A stretch of DNA of 64,000 bases from Bradyrhizobium sp. 132 (lineage in GTDB: Bacteria > Pseudomonadota > Alphaproteobacteria > Rhizobiales > Xanthobacteraceae): contig NZ_JADPKY010000143.1 in the NCBI RefSeq assembly GCF_023074185.1, positions 1 to 64,000 of the forward strand. The letters are read 5' to 3'. The position numbers and the translations under genes were made by a program. The notes below the pieces were generated by a model. It made no database searches and was not told the origin of the DNA. It saw only the letters and a program-made list of their open reading frames with translations. Shown here piece by piece: positions 42,207 to 48,234 of the stretch. The first letter of the stretch is position 1. Each line of letters begins with the position of its first letter.

Positions 42207-43793
42207 CTATTCGGCAGCGATCCGATCCATCGCCATGGCCCGAAGCCGGGCGCGCTGGATCTTGATGCCGTTCGCGCTGTCGGTGACGGGGAAGGCCTCC
42301 ACGACATAGATCCGCGCCGGGACCTTGTAGCCGGCGAGCCGCTCGCGCAGGCGCGTGATCAACGCTTCCTGCCGCGGCGGCTCGTGGTGAGGTTCTTGAG
42401 CTGGGATCACGAAGGCAACGCAGCGCGCCTGTCCCTTCAGATCGACCGCGACGACCTGGGCGTCGGCAACGCCGGGGCACGATTTGAGCTCGTCCTCGAT
42501 CTCGCCGGGCGCGACAAGGAAGCCGCCGAGCCGCATGGCGTCGCCCGCGCGGGTTTCGTAGACGAAGGAGCCGTCGCCGCGCAGCCGGCCGATATCGCCG
42601 GTGCGGAAGAAGCCGTCCGCGGTGATGGCGTCGCGTGTCGCCTCGGGATTGTTGTAGTAACCGAGGAAGCGCGACGGCGCGCTGATCTCGATCTCGCCGG
42701 AGACACCTTGAGCCGCGAGCTCGCCGGTCTCGGTGTCGCGCACGCGCACCCTCGTGTCGGGTGATATCGGCCAGCCGCCGCCCTCGATGCGATTAGCAAA
42801 GCCATCACTGGAGCGTGCGATCGAGAACAGCGCCTGCACCTCGCTCGAGCCGTAGAGGCCGAACAGGGGCATGCCGCGGGCCTCGGCGTCCGCGGCGAGC
42901 TCGCGCCAGCCGGGCTGGAACGCGGCGAAGCCGCAGACCTCGAGATGCGGAAACGGACGCGGTGCATCGGTGAGGGCGAGGATGCGGCGGAACATCTCGT
43001 CCGAGCCGAATGCGTGCGTGATCCTGCACTCGCCGAGAATCCTCAGCGCCGGCGCCGCCTCGAAGGCGTCGAGCACGTGGACGGTCGCGCCCGCTGCGAC
43101 GAAGCCGAGCAGGCTCGTCATGCCAAAGGTGCCGCAGAACGGCAGCATGGCCAGCAGCGAATGGCGCCGCGGTGAGAGCTTTAGCGCCTTGGCAACTGAG
43201 ACGGCGTGGCTCGCCAGCGTCCGCTGCGAATGCGCGACGAGTTTTGGTCCTTTGGTCGTGCCTGACGTCGTGTAGAGCAAAACCGGCAGATCGAAATCAT
43301 CCTGAGCCGGCGGGGCAGACGGATAGGATCTGTCGAAGGCATCGAAGCGCACGCACGGCCAGTGTGCGGGAATCGCATCCGCGCCGACAACCGCGAGCTC
43401 TCGTAGCGCAGGCACCTCGCCCCTGACGACGTCGGCGAGAATAGCGGCAAAGTTGATCGAGCGGAATTCGGCTTCGACCACCATCAGCCTGGCGCCGGAC
43501 AGCTTCAGGAGATGGGCGACCTCGGCGCTGCGGTAGCGCGTATTGACGGCGGCGACGACCGCGCCAAGGCGTGCGGCGGCGAACAGCAGCGCGATCCATT
43601 CGATCCGGTTGACCAGCCAGACCGCGACGACGTCGCCCTTGCCGATACCGTGCGCGGCAAGCCAGGCGGCGGTCTGCTCGATCTTTTCTGAGAACTCCGC
43701 GCGCGAGACTGGCGTGCCGTCGAATACGAAGGCCGGATCGGCGGCGGCCTCGGTCCGGATCAGGGATTGCAGCGAAAAATCATTGGCGTTCAT
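42207..43793 (-). CDS. AMP-dependent acyl-CoA synthetase
   Basis: 528 residues of the ANL superfamily: P-loop YTTSGTTKGPKLVAHS, a divergent form in which Gly-Lys are exchanged, adenine-site FGLYGSSEVQALF, and hinge RTGDIGRLRGDGSFVYETRAGDAMRLGGFLV. The usual C-terminal Lys falls in ANGIKIQRARLR. Divergence from the ligase at 39.4 kb shows that this is not a recent duplicate. It is convergent with the CoA-transferase gene, 17 bases away, and belongs to a separate transcription unit. Confidence 0.85.
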   Translation of the reverse strand: MNANDFSLQSLIRTEAAADPAFVFDGTPVSRAEFSEKIEQTAAWLAAHGIGKGDVVAVWLVNRIEWIALLFAAARLGAVVAAVNTRYRSAEVAHLLKLSGARLMVVEAEFRSINFAAILADVVRGEVPALRELAVVGADAIPAHWPCVRFDAFDRSYPSAPPAQDDFDLPVLLYTTSGTTKGPKLVAHSQRTLASHAVSVAKALKLSPRRHSLLAMLPFCGTFGMTSLLGFVAAGATVHVLDAFEAAPALRILGECRITHAFGSDEMFRRILALTDAPRPFPHLEVCGFAAFQPGWRELAADAEARGMPLFGLYGSSEVQALFSIARSSDGFANRIEGGGWPISPDTRVRVRDTETGELAAQGVSGEIEISAPSRFLGYYNNPEATRDAITADGFFRTGDIGRLRGDGSFVYETRAGDAMRLGGFLVAPGEIEDELKSCPGVADAQVVAVDLKGQARCVAFVIPAQEPHHEPPRQEALITRLRERLAGYKVPARIYVVEAFPVTDSANGIKIQRARLRAMAMDRIAAE

Positions 43794-43826
43794 GGCAACC
43801 GGACTAACCCGATCGCGCAAAGCTGT

Positions 43827-44462
43827 CTACTTGGTGCCGAACATCCGGTCGCCGGCGTCGCCCAGGCCCGGCACAATGTAGCCGTGGTCGTTGAGCCGCT
43901 CGTCGATTGCGGCGGTCCAGACCGGCACGTCGGGATGCTCGCTCCGGAACTGCGCGATGCCTTCGGGCGCAGCCAGAAGACAGACGAAGCGGATATCGCG
44001 GGCGCCGCGCGCCTTGAGCAGGGAGGCGCCGGCGCAGGCCGAGTTGCCGGTCGCCAGCATCGGATCCATCAGGATCACGGTGCGGTCCGACAGATCCTGC
44101 GGCGCCTTGAAGTAATATTCCACGGCCTGCAACGTCTCGGGGTCGCGGTAGAGCCCGATATGGGCGATGCGCGCCGAGGGCATCAGCGCCAGCATGCCGT
44201 CGAGGAAGCCGACGCCCGCGCGCAGAATCGGCGCCAGCGTGAGCTTCTTTCCGGCGATCTTGGGCGCCTGCATCGGCGCGATCGGCGTCTCGATCGCGAC
44301 CAGCTCCAGCGGCAGGTCGCGCGTCACCTCGTAGCCGAGCAGCATCCCGATCTCGTTCAGGATCTCGCGAAAGCTCTTGGTCGAGCGGTCCTTCTCCCGC
44401 ATCAGGGAGAGCTTGTGCTGGACCAGGGGATGGGCGACGACATTGACGTTGCTGATGCTCAT
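43827..44462 (-). CDS. upp: Uracil phosphoribosyltransferase
   Basis: 211 residues, the standard length. VVAHPLVQHKLSLMREKDRST at the N-terminus and the PRPP loop VILMDPMLATGNSACAGASLLK are diagnostic, with DERLNDHGYIVPGLGDAGDRMFGT closing the uracil site. It salvages uracil with PRPP to UMP in the cytoplasm. It lies 33 bases upstream of the AMP ligase in the same direction, probably with independent function. Confidence 0.96.
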   Translation of the reverse strand: MSISNVNVVAHPLVQHKLSLMREKDRSTKSFREILNEIGMLLGYEVTRDLPLELVAIETPIAPMQAPKIAGKKLTLAPILRAGVGFLDGMLALMPSARIAHIGLYRDPETLQAVEYYFKAPQDLSDRTVILMDPMLATGNSACAGASLLKARGARDIRFVCLLAAPEGIAQFRSEHPDVPVWTAAIDERLNDHGYIVPGLGDAGDRMFGTK

Positions 44463-44630
44463 GAAATCGCTCTACACGGTTCCGTGAAATTGCGCCAGAT
44501 CGGACGAGCGTTTTTGGCGGGATACGCAGCCTCAAGCAAGGATCGCCACCGCCGTTCGCGCCCGGTTGCTTGCCTCGCAGGCAACCATAGTCAATTCCCG
44601 CTCGATTGCCGTACGCGTGGCGACGAGAGG

Positions 44631-44759
44631 CTAGATCCCAAGCCCCCGCGCCACGAGCGTGATCACGATCGTCAGGATCGCGCCCCAGACCAGGCTCAGC
44701 GTCATGGTCAGGATCGTCGTGGCGACCACCTGCTCGAGATTTCCCTTGAGGAGCTGCAT
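44631..44759 (-). CDS. Small membrane protein of 42 residues
   Basis: ATG 44759 opens MQLLKGNLEQVVATTILTMT and continues LSLVWGAILTIVITLVARGL to TAG at 44631. The last 27 residues are one long hydrophobic helix. It starts one base after the stop of the preceding small gene (TAGCATG), so the two are translationally linked. No family is recognised. It is the last of four small genes that run from 45461 to 44631, behind the two-box promoter at 45542-45582. Confidence 0.5.
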   Translation of the reverse strand: MQLLKGNLEQVVATTILTMTLSLVWGAILTIVITLVARGLGI

Positions 44760-44760
44760 G

Positions 44761-44853
44761 CTAGCCGTCCGAAGTCGGGGCTGCGGTGAGACGCATGCCG
44801 AGGAGCAGCAGTCCTATCAGGGCGATCAGCATGATGATCTTGAGCTCGATCAT
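44761..44853 (-). CDS. Small membrane protein of 30 residues
   Basis: From ATG 44853 the product reads MIELKIIMLIALIGLLLLGM and ten more polar residues. It is a single-helix peptide similar in size and style to KdpF, although no homology can be claimed. The ATG overlaps the TGA of the preceding gene (ATGA, 44850-44853), which is strong support for translation despite the short length. Confidence 0.5.
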   Translation of the reverse strand: MIELKIIMLIALIGLLLLGMRLTAAPTSDG

Positions 44854-45221
44854 GTCTGTCGCCTTGCGGCGACGAGCGCCGCGAGCCGCTTGGCCCCCTC
44901 CAGCAATCGTGCGGCGAGCACGATCAGCGGATTGCCGCGGTTCTCGATGTCGAGCTCAAAAATCCCGGTGGGAAACACCAGCGCGCACCTGGCCAGCTTG
45001 CTCTGCCGGTTGGCGAAATCGACCGCCGAACTCTTTAACAGGAACAGGCCGCCGATGCGCCCGTTCGCTTCCCGGACAACCCAGAGGCCGGCCGCGTTGC
45101 GCCCGATGAAGAACGCGGGAATGGAGGCGCTGACGACATCGGGATCGAGCGGCTTGAGCAACACTGGAGTCTGCCGGGCCTCGGGCGCGCGACGGGCAGC
45201 TTGAAGCGCGATTGCCGCCAT
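44850..45221 (-). CDS. Hypothetical protein with FIGRN-GGLF motif
   Basis: The 123-residue product starts at ATG 45221 with AGGAGG 5 bases upstream. Its core, FFIGRNAAGLWVVREANGRI followed by GGLFLLKSSAVDFA and a FELDIENRG strand, matches the core of the 84-residue protein at 46532-46786, so the two are paralogues. The C-terminus adds a hydrophobic helix, PLIVLAARLLEGAKRLAALV. Basic isoelectric character and no signal peptide suggest a cytoplasmic or membrane-associated location. I do not recognise a function. Confidence 0.65.
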   Translation of the reverse strand: MAAIALQAARRAPEARQTPVLLKPLDPDVVSASIPAFFIGRNAAGLWVVREANGRIGGLFLLKSSAVDFANRQSKLARCALVFPTGIFELDIENRGNPLIVLAARLLEGAKRLAALVAARRQT

Positions 45222-45269
45222 CGCGGCCTCCTCACACATCTGCAAGGTCATGATGGTCTGCCATTCTGG

Positions 45270-45461
45270 TCAGGCGTGCAGGTGCCAGACATGGATCGCT
45301 GTCTTCAACGCGATGAGCGCGGTGAGCACGCTGCCCATCGAGAGCACGCCCAGCGCGCGTAGTGCCAGGCGCTTGAGCTGGGCCTTGCGCGCCATCGAGA
45401 TCCGTACCGGGCGTTCGACCTTCCCAAAGTGCCGGTCAAAGCCATGTGTCAGCATCGACAT
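45270..45461 (-). CDS. Small single-helix membrane protein (63 residues)
   Basis: ATG 45461 (or 45455) opens a product with a basic N-terminal half (FDRHFGKVERPVRISMARKA) and one hydrophobic helix, ALGVLSMGSVLTALIALKTAI, followed by HVWHLHA. It heads the small-gene operon, about 114 bases downstream of the TTATGA box. The frame extends upstream to 45578, but that part overlaps the promoter element. No family is recognised. Confidence 0.5.
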   Translation of the reverse strand: MSMLTHGFDRHFGKVERPVRISMARKAQLKRLALRALGVLSMGSVLTALIALKTAIHVWHLHA

Positions 45462-45541
45462 GTTGGAAGTCCTTATGCGTGGTGCGGCGATATGGCCGCT
45501 CCGATCCTGGCTCGTATGATGGATGTCGAAGCATAGGAATG

Positions 45542-45582
45542 CGAGACGACTGTCCGTGCAGCGATATAGGAACGTCATAAGT
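45542..45582 (-). promoter_or_regulatory. Two-box promoter element, copy 1 (candidate KdpE-type site)
   Basis: On the minus strand CACTTATGACGTTCCTATAT begins at 45582 (TTATGA at 45580-45575), and TCGTCTCG follows at 45549-45542, 31 bases from the first T of TTATGA to the first T of the second box. The same two boxes with identical spacing occur at 47482-47522 and 47753-47793. The first box is an imperfect direct repeat with an 11-base period (TTATGA, 5 bases, CTATAT). Confidence 0.6.
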
Positions 45583-45589
45583 GCCGTGC

Positions 45590-46507
45590 CTACGCTCCGA
45601 CGCTGTCGTTCAGCTCCTCGTCGGCGATCGCGGCGATTGCTCGGGCGACCTCCGCTCGCGCAACGTCGTTCAGCGGCACGATCGGCAGCCTAGTATCCGG
45701 CCGCATCAGATCGAAGATGCTCAAGGCGCATTTCAGCGCCGCCGGGCTCTCCCGAGAGAGACAGGCGATAAGCGGGATGAGGCGCTTGTGCAGGTAGCGC
45801 GCCGATTGCAGGCGGCCCTGCCTCGCCTGTAAGAAGAGCGTCCGGCAGAGATCCGGGGCGACATTGGCAATCTCCGAAATCGCGCCATCGCCGCCGCTCG
45901 CGATGAAGCTGAAGGCGGTGGTATCGTCGCCGGACAGCAGGCGAAAGCTGGCCGGCAGGAGCCGACCCAAGCGCATCGGGCGACTGATATCGCCGCTGCC
46001 GTCGCGTAAGCCGGCGAATTGCCGGGATTCCGCGAGACGCACGATGGTCTCGTCCGCCAGCGGACGCAGCGTGCGCGAGGGAACATCGTGCAGGATCATC
46101 GGCAAACCGGTCGAACCGGCAATGGCGCGAAAATGCGCGAGCATCCCCTCCTGCATCGGCTTGTTATAGGCGGGCACGACCGACATGATGGCATCGGCAC
46201 CCGCAGCCTCCGCGCGCCGCGCGAGTTCGATGGCGTGGCCGGTCGCATTCGACATCGCGCCGGCGATAATTCGCGCGCGACCGCGGACGACGTCGACAGC
46301 AGTGCGAATGACGAGCTCCTGCTCGGCGGGCGAGAGCGTTGGCGCCTCGCCGACCGTCTCGCAGATCACTAGAGCGGCGACGCCAACCGCAACCTGGCGC
46401 TCGCAGAGCGCGGCGAACGCCTCGAGATCGATGGCGTCAGCCGCGTCGAACGGGGTCGGTACGTCCGGAATGAAGCCGGTGAACCAAGCTGAGGGAGGGA
46501 TGAACAT
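45590..46507 (-). CDS. Dihydrodipicolinate synthase/N-acetylneuraminate lyase family protein lacking the catalytic lysine
   Basis: 305 residues with the DapA/NanA TIM-barrel pattern: GFIPDVPTPFDAADAIDLEAF, GAMSNATGHAIELARRAEAAGADAIMSVVPAYNKPMQEG, and GDGAISEIANVAPDLC. Key residues depart from the family. The Tyr of YNVPSRT is His in LHDVPSRT. The Schiff-base Lys of G(I/L)K(E/D) is Arg in AGLRDGSGD. TTGE is replaced by ETVGE. The protein is therefore unlikely to be a DHDPS or a normal aldolase. It lies 24 bases after the FIGRN paralogue in the same direction and may be a binding or regulatory derivative. Confidence 0.8.
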   Translation of the reverse strand: MFIPPSAWFTGFIPDVPTPFDAADAIDLEAFAALCERQVAVGVAALVICETVGEAPTLSPAEQELVIRTAVDVVRGRARIIAGAMSNATGHAIELARRAEAAGADAIMSVVPAYNKPMQEGMLAHFRAIAGSTGLPMILHDVPSRTLRPLADETIVRLAESRQFAGLRDGSGDISRPMRLGRLLPASFRLLSGDDTTAFSFIASGGDGAISEIANVAPDLCRTLFLQARQGRLQSARYLHKRLIPLIACLSRESPAALKCALSIFDLMRPDTRLPIVPLNDVARAEVARAIAAIADEELNDSVGA

Positions 46508-46531
46508 GGCTTTTCGCTCGAAGGCGCCGGC

Positions 46532-46786
46532 TCAGGCAACGTGCCGCGAGATACTGCTGTTGCCGCTCTTGCCCATGTCGAGTTCGATCTCGCGTGGCAG
46601 CTCGACGATGGTCTCGGGATGCTGTCCGTTTTCGAATAGCGCATATTTGATGGCCTGCGCGCGGCTGACGAACAGGCCGCCATAGAGGCCGTTCTGCTCC
46701 TGCGCGATCCAATGGCCGCGACTGTTCCTGCCAATGAAGACGATGGTGGAAGGCGCGCTGCACGAGGGAGGTTCGATGAGTTTCAC
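46532..46786 (-). CDS. Hypothetical protein with FIGRN-GGLF motif (paralogue of 44850-45221)
   Basis: I place the start at GTG 46786, 8 bases after AAGGA; the frame is open further upstream without a site. The 84-residue product has IVFIGRNSRGHWIAQEQNGL followed by YGGLFVSRAQAIKYALFENG, then PREIELDM. The shared spacing FIGRN-x2-G-x-W-x3-E-x-NG-x2-GGLF with the protein at 44850-45221 shows common descent. It precedes the DapA-like gene. Function unknown. Confidence 0.65.
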   Translation of the reverse strand: MKLIEPPSCSAPSTIVFIGRNSRGHWIAQEQNGLYGGLFVSRAQAIKYALFENGQHPETIVELPREIELDMGKSGNSSISRHVA

Positions 46787-46888
46787 TTCGATATTCCTTC
46801 TGATCGCTACAGGTGGCGGCAGCATTGACCGCGCCTGCAGACTCAATATCTTTCCTTGCGAATATGATTTCGAGGGAGCCCACGCGAC

Positions 46889-46899
46889 GATCTCATAAG
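46889..46899 (-). promoter_or_regulatory. Half-site of the TTATGA box upstream of the FIGRN/DapA-like operon
   Basis: On the minus strand CTTATGAGAT runs from 46899, with TTATGA starting 112 bases before the GTG at 46786, about the distance of the full copies before their genes (119 and 111 by the same count). TTATGAGAT is identical to nine bases of the kdp copy, but the CTATA half and the TCTCG box are not recognisable. It may be a weak or degenerate site. Confidence 0.3.
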
Positions 46900-46941
46900 A
46901 AGGTCAGAAAGGCGTGAGCCCGCCGAACCCGTCAGGCCGCT

Positions 46942-47409
46942 CTAGCCGAAATTGTCACAGACGACAGGTTCGTAAAGCGGATCCAGCGGCGCACGAACAG
47001 AAGGAACGCTGGGCCGTGACATCTCCGCGGCCAATGCCTGGGCCTCGACGAAGGCCGACAGCAGGGCCAACGAAAGATCCGCGTGGCGCGCTTCGACCGC
47101 GGCGTCCAGCCAGTCCGGCAGCTCGCGCTCGCGCGAGAGCGCGCAGTGCCACTCGCCCTCGTCATAGGCGATGCGGCGGACCTGCCACGTCGGCAGCTCG
47201 AGCTCCATCAGTGCCAGTGCGGCATCGGCCCAGGCTTCCGCGTCGAGCAGTCGCATGACGCGCGCGGTGCGGCCGTTTTGTCCAAGCGAGGGGAAGTGCC
47301 GACAGGCGTGGTCGATGATCTCGAGCATCAACGGTCGCGTCATTGCGTGCGCATCGCGCAGGCGTTCGCTGAACGAAGATGGATCGTAATGTCGGAGTGC
47401 GGCGGTCAT
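46942..47409 (-). CDS. Hypothetical alpha-helical protein (155 residues)
   Basis: From ATG 47409 the product is 155 residues, rich in Ala, Leu, Glu and Arg, without signal peptide or membrane helix. Notable segments are LMLEIIDHACRHFPSLGQNG, ELELPTWQVRRIAYDEGEWHC and DAAVEARHADLSLALLSAFVEAQALAAEM. The region RIAYDEGEWHCALSRERELPDWLD looks like a small conserved domain seen in Rhizobiales proteins of unknown function. A full copy of the two-box promoter element lies 106 bases upstream. Confidence 0.65.
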   Translation of the reverse strand: MTAALRHYDPSSFSERLRDAHAMTRPLMLEIIDHACRHFPSLGQNGRTARVMRLLDAEAWADAALALMELELPTWQVRRIAYDEGEWHCALSRERELPDWLDAAVEARHADLSLALLSAFVEAQALAAEMSRPSVPSVRAPLDPLYEPVVCDNFG

Positions 47410-47481
47410 GTTCAGGCCTCCTGGAATTGGTGTCGGTCAGTCGGCCGGCATGCCCAAGATGGCTGGAAGCACGTTTGAAAA

Positions 47482-47522
47482 CGAGATGAGGAGCGGGCGA
47501 GAGATATAAGCATTTCATAAGT
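47482..47522 (-). promoter_or_regulatory. Two-box promoter element, copy 2
   Basis: Minus strand: CACTTATGAAATGCTTATAT from 47523 (TTATGA at 47520-47515) and TCATCTCG at 47489-47482. Compared with copy 1, CACTTATGA, the T at +9, C at +11, TATATC and the second box agree at the same positions. It precedes the 155-residue protein gene. Confidence 0.6.
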
Positions 47523-47752
47523 GTGCGTATGCCTCCGGGTAAGAGGCAAAAGACAGCGCTCATTCTCGACTGTCATCTCCACCGAAGGTGAAGGCTTATA
47601 GAAACCAGCATTTTGAAAAGACCTTCCCCACAGTCTGCCTTAAGGATCGGTAGCGATGGTGACAGTGGATCGCGTCGCTGCGCCACCTGCCCGGAAAGAC
47701 CGCCTGGAATGCGTTGTCAGTGTCGCATGGCCGCTGGCGAAGACGTGCCGGC

Positions 47753-47793
47753 CTTTATGAGATTCCTATAACTTCGCCATAGGCTTCATCTCG
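47753..47793 (+). promoter_or_regulatory. Two-box promoter element, copy 3, upstream of kdp
   Basis: Plus strand: TTATGAGATTCCTATA at 47755-47770 and TCATCTCG at 47786-47793. Fourteen of sixteen bases of the first box equal copy 1, and the second box equals copy 2. The spacing from box one to box two is the same in all three. It lies 183 bases before the small ORF at 47938 and about 280 before kdpF, in the right orientation to drive the operon. Confidence 0.65.
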
Positions 47794-47937
47794 AAAATCT
47801 ATGTACGCGGTGGCACTTCAGCACGGTGAAAGTCCCGGCCGGGCGCAGACACCCGTTGCATTCGCGCGGAGCAAGCAGCCTGCCGGCATCCAGAGATTGG
47901 TTACGCCGGATATCGTCTAGCAATAAGGAGTATCGCC

Positions 47938-48021
47938 ATGATGGACATTCTGATGCTGGGGCTGGGCTTCGCCTTCTTCGCCCTCGCGATCGGTTACACC
48001 TACGCCTGCGAACGGCTGTGA
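47938..48021 (+). CDS. 27-residue membrane peptide at the head of the kdp operon
   Basis: AAGGAG lies 8 bases before ATG 47938. The peptide is MMDILMLGLGFAFFALAIGY followed by TYACERL, one hydrophobic helix with a polar end. It stops 11 bases before kdpF. The RBS and position support translation. It could be a second KdpF-like stabilising peptide or a leader peptide; sequence alone cannot decide. Confidence 0.6.
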   Translation: MMDILMLGLGFAFFALAIGYTYACERL

Positions 48022-48032
48022 GGGAGCGGACC

Positions 48033-48122
48033 ATGATTTTCGATTATGCGCTCGCCGGCACCGTCTCGTTTGGTCTCCTGATCTACCTCACTTACGCGCT
48101 GCTTCGGCCTGAACGGTTCTGA
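48033..48122 (+). CDS. kdpF: K+-transporting ATPase small subunit KdpF
   Basis: 29 residues, MIFDYALAGTVSFGLLIYLT then YALLRPERF. A single helix ending in LLxPExF is the KdpF signature. It stabilises the KdpFABC complex in the inner membrane. AGGGAGCGG precedes ATG 48033. It is too short to appear in routine gene calls. kdpA begins 112 bases on. Confidence 0.88.
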   Translation: MIFDYALAGTVSFGLLIYLTYALLRPERF

Positions 48123-48229
48123 CCGTACTGCTTCTCCTCGAATTGCTACTGGCGGACGCCGTGCTCGTCGCCTGCCTGCTCTCGGTGCTCCTGCCGCTTA
48201 TGCGCCGGGCACCAAGCCTGAAGGGTTGA
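48119..48229 (+). CDS. Possible small hydrophobic ORF between kdpF and kdpA
   Basis: The frame from 48119 to TGA 48227-48229 is open and reads mostly Leu, Val and Ala (ELLLADAVLVACLLSVLLPL) with a basic tail. It has no ATG at its beginning, only CTG 48119, overlapping the kdpF stop, or TTG 48143, and no clear RBS. It could be a translationally coupled membrane peptide, or just a chance frame in GC-rich DNA. Confidence 0.22.
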   Translation: MTVLLLLELLLADAVLVACLLSVLLPLMRRAPSLKG

Positions 48230-48234
48230 TTTCC

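Larger units (their letters stand above)
47410..47937. other. Divergent intergenic region before the kdp operon
   Basis: The 528-base gap holds two oppositely oriented copies of the TTATGA/TCATCTCG element (minus copy at 47482-47522, plus copy at 47753-47793). CCTAT (47765-47769) and ATAGG (47779-47783) form a weak inverted repeat in the plus copy. Apart from these I see no gene, RNA or repeat; 47560-47740 is featureless. Confidence 0.5.

Noticed and set aside
45561..45586. GGAAC within TATAGGAACG as an EcfG promoter on the plus strand
   Set aside because: No -10 at the right distance and no plus-strand gene downstream; the sequence is the reverse of the TTATGA element.
47765..47783. CCTAT...ATAGG inverted repeat as a stand-alone operator before kdp
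   Set aside because: Only five bases per arm with a 9-base spacer and not found in the other two copies of the promoter element; the direct-repeat reading is better supported.
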